Source: Streptomyces atratus
GTDB taxonomy: Bacteria; Actinomycetota; Actinomycetes; Streptomycetales; Streptomycetaceae
NCBI RefSeq assembly: GCF_900119365.1
Contig: NZ_FPJO01000007.1
Coordinates: 269,002-333,001 of the forward strand
Reading direction: 5' to 3'
DNA: 64,000 bases
Shown here in pieces: positions 32,591-41,350 of this stretch. Within the stretch, counting starts at the first letter, position 1, and every line of letters begins with the position of its first letter. The notes beneath the pieces were generated by a model, which saw nothing but the letters and a program-made list of their open reading frames with translations, ran no database searches and was not told the origin of the DNA. The translations under genes were made by a program, and so were the position numbers.

Positions 32591-34899
32591 ATGACGGGGT
32601 GGGACATCAGGCCGAGCGGGGTGGAGTCCGTTCTGTCGTTGGTGGGTCTGGCCGCCGAGGACCTGAGCAAGAGCGTCAGGGGCTACGGCGAGAGCGTGGA
32701 GGATGCCGCGCTGCACGCGGGGACGATCAGCGGGCCGTACTGCGGCGAGGCACCGGCGGGACCGGTCGGCGCCGCGGTGGCGAACTTCATCTCGGACACC
32801 CAGCAGCGGATCAGGTTCATGGCCGCCCGCACGAAGAAGTCGATGGACGGCACCGTCAAGGCCACCACCGAGTACATCGAGGGTGACCTGGCCATGGCCG
32901 CCCGCGCCCAGCACGAGGCGAGGCCAAGCCGCACGCCGACCGGCTCAAGCAGCTGAAGCTGGACGCGATCGGCTTCGTCGACGGCGTCCGGGGCGATGAC
33001 GACTGGACCAAGGACGAGAAGAAGACCGACGCGCACCAGGCGTTGATGGACGGCGTGGATGCGGCGCGCGCGGCCTTCCAGGAGGCCGAACGCAACGCGG
33101 CCAACAAGATCAACGCGATCAGCCCCGCTGCCTGCCGCCCCGCGTGGATCATCGACGACGGCACCCACGGGCTCGGCATGTACGGCCAGAACGCCGACAC
33201 GCTCAAGGGCATGAAGGACCTGCCGTGGGGCAGCCCCGAAGGGCGTACCTATGAGCGCTGGAGCCTGGAGTGGTGGGGGCACGGGGCCAAGAGCTGGGCG
33301 TGGGACGGCATAGCCAAGGACAGCATCTGGGGCGGTATCGACGGCCTGGGCACCCTCGTCGGCTTTCACGGGGGCGAGGCGCGCGACCAGGCCTGGGACG
33401 GTCTGCGACGCACCGCCGTCGGCGGCTACGCCTACGGCATGGACCTGTTCGGCCAGGACGAGCACCTGTCCGACTGGCAGCGCGACAGCAAGGCGTACGC
33501 GAAGGAGTTCGGCAAGCAGTTCATCGCGTACGACATGGCGAACGAGGATCCCGCTCGCGCCCACGCCGTGGTCTCCTTCAACATCCTCACCCTCGCCACC
33601 GGCCCCTTCGCCGCTGCCGCGAAGCTCGGCAAGGGCGGCACGATCGCGAAGGTCGCCGGCACCATGGCGAAGATCGGCGACGCCCTCGACCCGCTCTCCG
33701 GCACGTTCAAGGCCGCCAAGGCACTTTCGGACCTGCCCAAGGTCTCCCAGGTCCTGGCCAACGTCAGCGACCACCTCCAGATCCCGAAGACCAAGTTCCC
33801 CGACGGCGCCTTCGACCTCGACAGCCGCTACCGGGTCGACAAGGACGGCAAGTTCGTCCCCCTGGACCCCGACGGCAAACCCAACCTGGCCCCGGCCAGG
33901 CACGAACCCTCCGCCGCCGAACGGGGCGCCGGCCGGCCGAACGGTGACCGCGAACCGGTCGGCGTGGGCGCTCGAACAGGCGAGAGCTCGGCACATGCGG
34001 GCGACCGCAGGTCGCCACAAGCGAGCCATGACACACCCGGCGAGAACGGTGATCGCACCGATCCGATGAATGAGGGGCAGGGCGGTCAATCCGGTGAACA
34101 TGGGAGCGCGGACGGCCATCCTGATGACGGCGTTCCGAACGGAGCGGGCGCATCCCATGGCTCCGACGGCCGCGGTGGGTCCGACGGGGATGTTCCCGCG
34201 ACGCCTGACGGTCCATCGCCGGACGGCGATGGACAATCCATGGTTCGCGGGGGCGAGACAGAACAACGCATTCGTGACGCGATCAAGGGAATCCCTGGCA
34301 AGGAACGGCCGAAGCCTAATGTCCTTGAGAGGGTGTTTGACCGGCTCGCTTCGGAACCCGACGGCCAGCGGGTAGCCGATGTCATCGCCTCTGGGCAATT
34401 CAATCAAAGCGACAGGCTCGGGCAGGTCATATCATCCTTGGGGGCAAAAAGGGAGCAAATGTTCCAGCCCAGTGCCGACCAGCTCATCTTCGCAGACGAC
34501 CTGGTCAGGAGTGGCGTGCCCGCACACGCCATCGACTTTGAGCAGAAGGTTCCGGTCGGCGCCGACATGGACATCCGTATCAAGGACGAGTTCGGTGCGG
34601 TCTACGGCTACCAGATGAAACACCTCAACGACCCCATGGATCCAGTCAGCGAAATCACCAGAGGCCATAACTTGCTTCAGCTGGCGAGAGCCGAAGCTGA
34701 CCACCACGTGCTGCTCGTGGACGGTGGGCGAGGGACTCGCGCGGACTGGATGACAAACGGCTCATACGATGCCCTGATGGACATTCATCGCGGCGGGAAC
34801 GGACCGAAGGGCGAAGGCATCGCATTTGTCGTACGTCTGGAGGATGGAAACCTCGTGATCCCGCCCGGCAGCAAGCTCGACCCCAAGGACATGTTGTGA
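32591..34899 (+). CDS. polymorphic toxin with ESX/WXG-like N-terminus and nuclease-like C-terminus, interrupted by a frameshift
   Basis: The ATG at 32591 (MTGWDIRPSGVESVLSLVGL) starts a helical N-terminal domain, DUF6507-like (tentative), seen on type VII-secreted effectors. At about 32918-32925 one base seems missing: the frame then ends at 32956, while the continuation (AKPHADRLKQLKLDAIGFVD) runs in another frame to 34899. With the base restored the protein has 769 residues. The middle holds a conserved spacer rich in Gly/Trp (WWGHGAKSWAWDGIAKDSIW) and helices LATGPFAAAAKLGKGGTIAK. Then comes a hydrophilic linker and a C-terminal domain with VPVGADMDIRIKDEFGAVYG followed by YQMKHL, a D-x-D...Q-x-K arrangement like PD-(D/E)xK nucleases. 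The stop overlaps the immunity gene by 4 nt. It may be inactive, or the shift may be a sequencing error. Confidence 0.65.
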
Positions 34900-35912
34900 T
34901 CACCTCGACGCCCATTGGCGACTGGACGTGGGAACTTACTGCGGATAGTGGTGAGATCCGGCCCACCCGTGCCGCACAGATCGCGGCAGCAATCTGGAAC
35001 GAGCTGGCTGAACGGGAGCTTGCCCTGCCCGGCAGGGAGGTCAGCGTTCGAGTCAATAACCGGGACAACCCACGTGATGTCCTCCTCGACGTGAGGAGCC
35101 TGCGTATGGAGACGGCCCCCCTGGCTCCACAATCGGCCCTCGCGCAGGCTGTGGAACAAGCCGAGGCGCTCGATGGGAACTTCGTCGTCACCATCCGCAT
35201 CGAATGCCCTGGCTTGTGGCTGGAGCCAGGATTCAAGTATCGCGCGGAGAAACTGTTCGCAATCCATCTGGAGGTTTGGGGCGGCAAACTGCTCGTCGCG
35301 ACGTTGGAGACGTACTCCGACGCCTGGCTGACGATGGACACACGCGACCGAGAACAGCCTGAGGTGCACGCGGCGAACGCTCCCCGGCTCGCTGCCGCGC
35401 TGCAGGGCATCTCGGTACTGCTTGGCAGGGCACCCACACCCGGGGACGAGAACCGCTACGCGGCACCGAGCGAGACCGGTTTCAAGGACCTGCGGATCGA
35501 GGGTCCCGCCTACGACGATTCCTGGGGGACGTTCGAAGGGTTTAACCGGGCAAACCTGCTGCAGTCCCGCATTCCGCACTCCGAGGACGAGTACGAGCAG
35601 ATCACTGAGCACCCGGTTCGGTACTTCACCATTCAGCGGGACGGGAGGACGCTCGGTTTCGTCTGGGCTTCCGTCGGCGATGCTGCCGCTGGTTATGCAC
35701 CCCGGACTGCGGCCGGAGACGAGGCGTTCGACGCGGGAGCAGCCTGGCTGTTGAACTTGCGAGAAGCACACGGGCGAGGTCTCGTCCCGCTCGCAGCACT
35801 GGACTGGCTGGCCAAGTGCCCGGCCCGGCCCGAGATCGGCGTGATCGCTGAGGACACCCCTCAGGAGGCATCGTCCCTGGACGCCTTGGAGGAGTTGTCG
35901 GGTCGGTACTGA
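34896..35912 (+). CDS. immunity protein, two-part (family shared within this island), copy A
   Basis: 338 residues from a GTG overlapping the toxin stop (GTGA), the coupling typical of toxin-immunity pairs. The N-terminal half (KLFAIHLEVWGGKLLVATLE, TYSDAWLTMDTRDREQPEVH, NAPRLAAALQGIS) recurs in two other genes here. The C-terminal half (FTIQRDGRTLGFVWASVGDA, then GYAPRTAAGDEAFDAGAAWL and DTPQEASSLDALEELSGR) recurs only in the gene at 42966. It is probably cytoplasmic, blocking the toxin encoded just before it. The family is not one I can name. Confidence 0.6.
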   Translation: MITSTPIGDWTWELTADSGEIRPTRAAQIAAAIWNELAERELALPGREVSVRVNNRDNPRDVLLDVRSLRMETAPLAPQSALAQAVEQAEALDGNFVVTIRIECPGLWLEPGFKYRAEKLFAIHLEVWGGKLLVATLETYSDAWLTMDTRDREQPEVHAANAPRLAAALQGISVLLGRAPTPGDENRYAAPSETGFKDLRIEGPAYDDSWGTFEGFNRANLLQSRIPHSEDEYEQITEHPVRYFTIQRDGRTLGFVWASVGDAAAGYAPRTAAGDEAFDAGAAWLLNLREAHGRGLVPLAALDWLAKCPARPEIGVIAEDTPQEASSLDALEELSGRY

Positions 35913-35947
35913 CACCAGCCCCGTATCCCCACTTCTCGTGCCAGGAA

Positions 35948-36283
35948 GCAGCCAATGACTCAGGACGTCATAGCCCTCACCCCGCAGATGCCGGACACCA
36001 GGACGCTGTTGGCCGGGCTCCTCGCCGGCGGTCCCGATCTGCTCGTGAATCGGGCGGGCGACGGGTCTGTCGCCCAGCTGTGCACGGCTGCCGGGCAGGC
36101 ACTGGTGTCGCTCGAAGCACCCCGGTACGTCCAAGTGCCGGGTGAGGTGGCCCGGTTGGTCGGCCCGGACGTGCGCGCGGAGTCGCCCGTGTGGTGGACC
36201 GAGGCGCGGGCGACCAGTTCCGTGGAGGGGGCCGCGCGGCTGGCCGGGTCCGTCGCCGGGCGGCTGGTCACCGTGCACGGGGG
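35948..36283 (+). repeat. direct repeat A: 5' end of the DUF6177-like gene
   Basis: 336 bp, about 96% identical by eye to 36868-37203 (about a dozen mismatches). It covers the leader AGCAGCCA and the first 110 codons. It ends where the partner continues into the full gene. Confidence 0.85.
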
Positions 36284-36332
36284 CGGTCGATTTACGGGCT
36301 ATCCACCGAGCGACGAGAATTGGATTCCATGA
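35955..36332 (+). pseudogene. chimaeric frame: DUF6177-like N-terminus fused to a toxin C-terminal tail
   Basis: Codons 1-110 (MTQDVIALTPQMPDTRTLLA onward) match the start of the full gene at 36875. After GRLVTVHGGG the sequence departs into RFTGYPPSDENWIP and stops at TGA 36330-36332. That stop overlaps the ATG of the following YwqK-type gene in an ATGA arrangement, exactly as toxin and immunity genes overlap. The last 15 codons are therefore best read as the surviving 3' end of a lost toxin, joined in frame to the DUF6177-like 5' part. The chimaera is unlikely to work. Confidence 0.65.
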
Positions 36333-36697
36333 TGAACCAGGTGCATCGCATCGACATCGATGACCCTGATGTCGATATGGACATGGGGCATCGCCTACTC
36401 TATCGCGGAGAGTTGTTCACGGGAGAGGCCGCAGAATATCAGGACAGGCAAATGGTCTGCCTCGACACCTACGTCGATGGAATCAAGAACGGATTGTCCC
36501 AGATGTGGCATCCGGATGGCTCTTTGAGATTGCGGGGAGCTGTTATCAATGGCGTCGCATCAGGGGAGTTCCTGGAATGGCACCCCAATGGCGCCCTGAA
36601 GTCTCGAAAGTTTTTCGATAATGACATCTATTCACTTCGGGAAGAAACCACTTGGGACGATAAAGGTAACATTGTCCGCGACTGGCATCGCGAATAG
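36329..36697 (+). CDS. YwqK/MORN-like immunity (antitoxin) protein
   Basis: 122 residues from the ATG at 36329 (second ATG at 36332). It has repeated units of a strand, a glycine turn and an aromatic residue: LYRGELFTGEAAEYQDRQMV, LDTYVDGIKNGLSQMWHPDG, LRGAVINGVASGEFLEWHPN, FFDNDIYSLREETTWDDKGN. This is the MORN-like YwqK fold; YwqK in Bacillus neutralises the YwqJ toxin. GC content is clearly lower than its neighbours, so it is probably of foreign origin. Its toxin is missing apart from a 15-codon tail, making it an orphan immunity gene. Confidence 0.7.
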   Translation: MMNQVHRIDIDDPDVDMDMGHRLLYRGELFTGEAAEYQDRQMVCLDTYVDGIKNGLSQMWHPDGSLRLRGAVINGVASGEFLEWHPNGALKSRKFFDNDIYSLREETTWDDKGNIVRDWHRE

Positions 36698-36867
36698 ACG
36701 CCTGTGCGGGCACCTCTCCCGCTCCTCAAGAAGAGCATGCCCGGCCGCGCATCTGCGTCATCTGGAGCCGGTTCTTCTTCTCCGGCTGTCCACACCCTGC
36801 GGGACTGACGCTGCGGTTGGCCTCTCAAGCCCACCGAAGAGGGATGACGCGTTCCACCACTTCAGGA

Positions 36868-37203
36868 GCAGCCAATGACTCAGGACGTCATAGCCCTCAC
36901 CCCGCAGATGCCGGACACCAGGACGCTGTTGGCCGGGCTGCATGCCGGCGGTCCCGATCTGCTCGTGAATCGGGCGGGCGACGGGTCTGTCGCCCAACTG
37001 TGCACGGCTGCCGGGCAGGCGCTGGTGTCGCTCGAAGCGCCCCGATACCTCCAAGTACCGGGTGAGGTGGCCAGGTTGCTCGGGCCGGACGTGCGCGCGG
37101 AGTCGCCCGTGTGGTGGACCGAGGCGCGGGCGACCAGTTCCGTGGAGGGGGCCGCGCGGCTGGCCGGGTCCGTCGCCGGGCGGCTGGTCGCCGTGCACGG
37201 GGG
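36868..37203 (+). repeat. direct repeat B: 5' end of the DUF6177-like gene
   Basis: Partner of 35948-36283. Recombination between the two would delete the YwqK module. Confidence 0.85.
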
Positions 37204-38281
37204 TACCGTCTGGCCGCGCGAGACCGGTCACACCGACGTCGTGACCGATCTCGCCGACACTGCCGCGGACACCTTCCCCCTGGGCGTCGACCTGCTCACC
37301 GAGAAGGCCGCCGTCGTCATCCAGGGCCGCCCCGTGATCGCTGCCACGACCTGGCTGACCGACGTGGTGCGCAACGCGGCCCGCACCGAACGCGAACTCC
37401 AGCTCGTCACCCCGCCCAGCACCCGGCTCACCTTCCCCGCCCGCACACTGCTGGACGGGCTGCCCTCCCGCTGGGTCGTGAGCGACCCCGAGTGCGGGTA
37501 CTACGACGGCCTCTCCGGGGCCGTACTGCACTGGCACAACGGGCGATTCACCCACACCGCCGACGACAGACCTCAGATCGCGGACGCTTTCCGTCCCCGA
37601 CCCGGCACCGAAGGCGAACGGCAACTACTGCTCTCCATCCGTACGGTCCACCCCGCCGACGGGCATCTCGTCCTGGGCGGCGCCCTGGAACAGGCCTGGC
37701 GCACACTCACCGGAGCCCCGCCCGCCGGATGGGCAACCGCCGAACCCGTCAGCGTTCCCTGGTCACCACGGCAGTTGACCGACCTGGCCCGCACCCGCGC
37801 CCAGCAGTCCCTGCCCACCTGGGCCGTGGCAATCGGCACCCCCGACCACCCGGCGATCGCCACCGTGCGCACCGCCCGCACCCGCCTCGGCGTCGAAGAG
37901 CACATCACGCTGGCCGTCGGCTACCGCGCCGATCAGCACACTCCGGTGGATGCCATGCCCGAGCTGGCCGGATCCCTGGCGGCCAGACACAACCTCGCCA
38001 CGATGGTCGGCCAACTGCGCACCGCACGAGCGGATCTGACCACCCCGGCCCACCACGAGCCTCCCCCGGTGCCTCTCGCCTTCACCCTCGGCCCCGACGC
38101 CGTGGCCGAGCTCGGCCTCGACCACGCCCGCCGAGCCCTCACCGACACCGCTCCCGTCCACCTCGGCCCGGCCACCCGACCTGCCCTGCACTACACGCTC
38201 GGCGACGGTACCGACGCCGCCGCCTGGCAGCGCCTGCGGCAGATCAACGACTACTTGGCAACCAGCACTGGTGGAGACTGA
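36875..38281 (+). CDS. DUF6177-like protein, full length
   Basis: 468 residues: MTQDVIALTPQMPDTRTLLA at the start, then AQLCTAAGQALVSLEAPRYL and QVPGEVARLLGPDVRAESPV. The middle has FPLGVDLLTEKAAVVIQGRP, then WVVSDPECGYYDGLSGAVLH. The C-terminal half is a Pro/Ala/Arg-rich alpha-beta region (AVAIGTPDHPAIATVRTART). No transmembrane helices and no catalytic motif were seen. The family (DUF6177, tentative) occurs next to ESX-type toxins in Streptomyces and may help toxin delivery or be a chaperone. The island holds this whole copy and two 5' fragments. Confidence 0.65.
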   Translation: MTQDVIALTPQMPDTRTLLAGLHAGGPDLLVNRAGDGSVAQLCTAAGQALVSLEAPRYLQVPGEVARLLGPDVRAESPVWWTEARATSSVEGAARLAGSVAGRLVAVHGGTVWPRETGHTDVVTDLADTAADTFPLGVDLLTEKAAVVIQGRPVIAATTWLTDVVRNAARTERELQLVTPPSTRLTFPARTLLDGLPSRWVVSDPECGYYDGLSGAVLHWHNGRFTHTADDRPQIADAFRPRPGTEGERQLLLSIRTVHPADGHLVLGGALEQAWRTLTGAPPAGWATAEPVSVPWSPRQLTDLARTRAQQSLPTWAVAIGTPDHPAIATVRTARTRLGVEEHITLAVGYRADQHTPVDAMPELAGSLAARHNLATMVGQLRTARADLTTPAHHEPPPVPLAFTLGPDAVAELGLDHARRALTDTAPVHLGPATRPALHYTLGDGTDAAAWQRLRQINDYLATSTGGD

Positions 38282-38422
38282 GCCCCCGCCCAAGCCGGGA
38301 TCGTCCGCGCTCCACAGGAATATCGCTGTCAAACCACACCCAGGTCGACTCATGTGGCCACGAGTATCCGCTCCCTCACTTGTCGCCCCACCAGACGCGC
38401 CTGGTTTTCTCTGGAGGCTCTT

Positions 38423-39067
38423 GTGTCGACCTTGAAGCGTGCGCCGCGGGAATGCGGTTCCTGGCGCTGGGACCTCTATGACACTGCAGCACCGGGGCTG
38501 GAGTCTGCCCTCTCGGTCGCGGCGCGGATGTGTGACGTCCTTGCCCGGGTGGAGCTCCTCGCCCCCATCGAGCTCAAGTACAGCTGGTACGTCCTGGACG
38601 TCGGACCGACCGGCATCACAAGCACTCTTGAGCTCACCAGGCCACTGGGGGAACCGAGCGTCCCAAGTCGGGTGCGGGGCAGCCGCCCCTCTGCATACCC
38701 CTCCGCCGACATCGCGGACATCAATGTGATCGGCCCGGGTACGTGGATCGACGCGGTCAGGCAACCCCGAAAAGAGCCACAGCTGGTCGGCCTGTCCCTC
38801 TCTACCGCACCCACCGGCCTCTCGGCCGAACTGTCGGTGCACCACGACATCTGGGGGTGGTACGACTTCGCGGGACGCCCGCACCCCGAGGTCTACCGGA
38901 ACAACGCTCCACGACTCACCGCCGCGCTGGAAGAACTCGTTACCCTGCTCGACGCGCCTCCCGAGCCCGGCGAGCCGACGTACTTCGGAGCCGCCACGCC
39001 CGAGGGGCTCGCAACGCCGGACGCGTACGAGGACGGCCTGGGACCCGACCTGACCAGCAGACTCTGA
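38423..39067 (+). CDS. immunity-family protein, half-length paralogue (copy B)
   Basis: 214 residues from a GTG at 38423 with GGAGG 5 nt upstream. RECGSWRWDLYDTAAPGLES opens it. Its later part (HHDIWGWYDFAGRPHPEVYR, then NNAPRLTAALEELVTLL) lines up with the N-terminal half of the immunity genes at 34896 and 42966. The C-terminal half of those proteins is absent, and the frame ends DGLGPDLTSRL. It may protect against a related toxin that is no longer here, or be a decayed copy. It follows the full DUF6177-like gene. Confidence 0.55.
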   Translation: MSTLKRAPRECGSWRWDLYDTAAPGLESALSVAARMCDVLARVELLAPIELKYSWYVLDVGPTGITSTLELTRPLGEPSVPSRVRGSRPSAYPSADIADINVIGPGTWIDAVRQPRKEPQLVGLSLSTAPTGLSAELSVHHDIWGWYDFAGRPHPEVYRNNAPRLTAALEELVTLLDAPPEPGEPTYFGAATPEGLATPDAYEDGLGPDLTSRL

Positions 39068-39253
39068 TGAGAAAGCGCCCGCCGACAGGTTCGCGACCTC
39101 GAGAGTCACTGTCGATCAGATGGGTGGGCCCGGATCCTGTTCGCCGAAACCGCCCATTCGATTCCCGCGAGGATCCTCAAATGCCAATGGTGATGCGCGC
39201 CCCGCGGAACTGCAAAACGAACGGTGTAACTCCTGATCGAGGAAGATGCATCG

Positions 39254-39777
39254 ATGACGAGCGACGGCGTGACCGAACTCGAGGAGTCCGAAGCTGGTGA
39301 GCCGGGCCAGGGCCTTCAGCTGACCGGCGAGGGCGGGCTGTTGCAGCAGCTGACCAAGCGGCTGCTGGAGTCCGCGCTGGAAGGTGAGATCACCGATCAC
39401 CTCGACTACGACCGGAACGATCCGGCTGGGAAGAACGGCGGCAACTCCCGCAAAGGGAGCCGCTCCAAGACGGTACTGACCGACATCTGACCGGTGGAGA
39501 TCACCGTGCCGAGGGACCGCGAAGGCTCCTTCGAGCCGAAAATCGTCCGCAAGCGGCAAAAGCGCCTGTCCGGCGTGGACGAGGTGGTCATCTCGCTCGC
39601 CGCGAAGGGCCTGACGACCGGCGAGGTCCAGGCCCGCCTCGCCGAGGTCTACGGGGCTGACGTCTCCCGGCAGACAATCTCGACCATCACCGACAAGGTC
39701 CTCGAGGACATGACGGAATAGCAGAACCGCCCGGTCTACCCGGTGGTGTTCATCGACGCCATCCACGTGAAGATCAG
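39254..39777 (+). mobile_element. IS256-family transposase remnant
   Basis: The frame from ATG 39254 (TGEGGLLQQLTKRLLESALE, then GEITDHLDYDRNDPAGKNGG) is the N-terminus of IS256/mutator transposases. In-frame stops interrupt it at TGA 39488-39490 and TAG 39719-39721. Between them are VPRDREGSFEPKIVRKRQKR and LAEVYGADVSRQTISTITDK; after the second stop comes VYPVVFIDAIHVKI, which carries the first catalytic Asp (F-I-D-A). Sequence beyond about 39777 is unrelated, so the last two thirds are lost. No terminal inverted repeats were found. It is dead, but marks past mobility in the island. Confidence 0.8.
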
Positions 39778-39986
39778 GGTTCTTTCGACGATCTTGCGAC
39801 AGACCTGGCACCGGACGAACTAGTTGCCCACAAGGGTGACTTCGGCGTTCCGATGACTCAGCGTGTCTGCCGACTCGTACTCTGACGAGTAATGACACCA
39901 CGACGCCGAGTAGCCGTACGGGCACGCCCAGTCGGCCGTGCGGGAAGTCGGCCGTGACCGGGCGGGCAGAGAGCGGTGCGGGACAT

Positions 39987-40844
39987 ATGGCAAACGAAGA
40001 ACGGCCCGAGCGGCCGGCCGAATCCGATGGAACGGCGCATCTTTTCAGGGCACTCGGCAGAATGATCAAGGTGCTGCGCGAGCGCGCGGGCATGAGCCAG
40101 CGGGAACTGGCCCTCTCCACGCACTGCAGCGAAGACCTGATCTCCGCGATGGAACGGGGAGTGCGGACCCCTCAGCCCGACTTCCTGATCCGGGTGGACC
40201 CGATCCTGGGTGCGAACGGGGTGCTGCGGGCCACCACCGACGAAGTGCGGGAGGCCCTGGCGAGGGCTCGGACCCGGCACCCGGACTGGTTCCGCGGCTT
40301 CGCCCACCTGGAGTTGGGCGCGGTGGCAATCCACGAGTACAGCAACCAGGCGATCCCTGGCCTGCTCCAGACGGAGGGGTACGCGCGGGCAGTGTTCGCG
40401 AAGCGGCGTCCCCTGCTGGACGAGGAGACGCTGGAGAAGCGCATCGCGGACCGGCTGGCCCGTCAGCAGATTTTCGAGCGCTGGCCAGCACCGACCCTCA
40501 GCTTCGTGCTGGAGCAGGTACTCCTCCAACGCCCCTTCGGTGGGCGCGACGTTCACATCGCCCAGCTGAAGCGGCTGCTGGAGATCTGCCAACTGCGCAC
40601 GGTGGAGCTCCAAGTCATGCCGACCTGGCTGGAGGAGCACGCCACGATGGACGGCCCCTTCACCCTGCTCACTCCGAAGGGACACCAGGAGGTGGCGTAC
40701 ACCGAGATTCAGGGGCATGCTCGACTCATCACCGGCCCGGACGAAGTCCGTCTGTTCAGCGAACGCTATGGAATCATGCGGGCGCAGGCTCTCACCCCCA
40801 GGGAGTCCTTGACGCTGATCGAGAAGATGCTGGGAGAACTATGA
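39987..40844 (+). CDS. XRE-family regulator with DUF5753 domain (WhiJ/Scr1-like)
   Basis: 285 residues from the ATG at 39987; the longer frame adds 11 unsupported codons. The N-terminal HTH reads RMIKVLRERAGMSQRELALS, then THCSEDLISAMERGVRTPQP. The DUF5753 part starts at about residue 95 with FAHLELGAVAIHEYSNQAIP, then GLLQTEGYARAVFAKRR, and continues through VELQVMPTWLEEHATMDGPF. This is the standard Streptomyces family to which WhiJ belongs. Its stop overlaps the ATG of a DUF397 gene (ATGA), the usual pairing. An inverted repeat ACTCGT-N6-ACGAGT lies about 97 nt upstream and may be its site. Confidence 0.85.
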   Translation: MANEERPERPAESDGTAHLFRALGRMIKVLRERAGMSQRELALSTHCSEDLISAMERGVRTPQPDFLIRVDPILGANGVLRATTDEVREALARARTRHPDWFRGFAHLELGAVAIHEYSNQAIPGLLQTEGYARAVFAKRRPLLDEETLEKRIADRLARQQIFERWPAPTLSFVLEQVLLQRPFGGRDVHIAQLKRLLEICQLRTVELQVMPTWLEEHATMDGPFTLLTPKGHQEVAYTEIQGHARLITGPDEVRLFSERYGIMRAQALTPRESLTLIEKMLGEL

Positions 40845-41026
40845 ACACCGAGCAACTGCACTGGTTCAAGAGCAGTTACAGCGGCGGCGAGGGCGGGACC
40901 TGCGTCGAGGTCGCGAGCTGCCCCACCACCGTCCACGTCCGCGACTCCAAGAACGTCCAAGGGCCCCACATCGATGTCGCGCCCGGCGCCTGGTCGGCCT
41001 TCGTCACGTACGCGCAGCAGGGCTGA
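40841..41026 (+). CDS. DUF397 protein
   Basis: 61 residues: LHWFKSSYSGGEGGTCVEVA, then VHVRDSKNVQGPHIDVAPGA and WSAFVTYAQ. This is the full DUF397 pattern (W-x-K-S-S-Y-S, C-V-E-V-A, R-D-S-K, W-x-x-F). It overlaps the DUF5753 regulator by 4 nt. In the whiJ and scr systems the small protein acts with its regulator, possibly as partner or toxin-like effector. Confidence 0.85.
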   Translation: MNTEQLHWFKSSYSGGEGGTCVEVASCPTTVHVRDSKNVQGPHIDVAPGAWSAFVTYAQQG

Positions 41027-41350
41027 ACGCCCTGCTCCGGCAGGTGCGCACCGGGTCGTGACAGCCGCGACCCGGTGTACCACGACGCGGCCGACCGGGA
41101 CGCGGTGTGCCGTGACGTAAAAGCTTTTAAGTCTTTGTCTTGAGGACTTCTGAAAACCCGACCCAACCCCGCCGTTTTAACCCGCGGGCCCCTGTCACTC
41201 GCTCGGGTGACCTTGGCCAACTCAGCTGGATCTCGAGGCAGCTTGCGGGCATATGCTCACGCCAACACAACCCCGAACGCACGTCGGCCCTCGACCGGGA
41301 GTAGTGATCCCGAGCGAGGGCCTGACCACCAAGGAAGTTGGCCCTTCCCG
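41027..41350. other. AT-rich intergenic region with nested palindromes
   Basis: 324 nt without a credible gene. It holds the palindrome listed at 41118 and, beside it, AAGTC (41129-41133) and GACTT (41145-41149) as a second inverted pair. Its T/A-rich core stands out in this genome. It probably carries the promoter of the HTH gene at 41351. Confidence 0.45.
41118..41129. promoter_or_regulatory. 12-bp perfect palindrome TAAAAGCTTTTA
   Basis: Exact two-fold symmetry in a very AT-rich pocket, 90 nt after the DUF397 gene and 220 nt before the HTH gene. It is a likely binding site for a dimeric regulator. Which protein binds is unknown. Confidence 0.4.

Noticed and set aside
39068..39253. Left inverted repeat of the IS256 remnant
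   Set aside because: No convincing inverted partner could be found downstream, because the right end of the element is lost.
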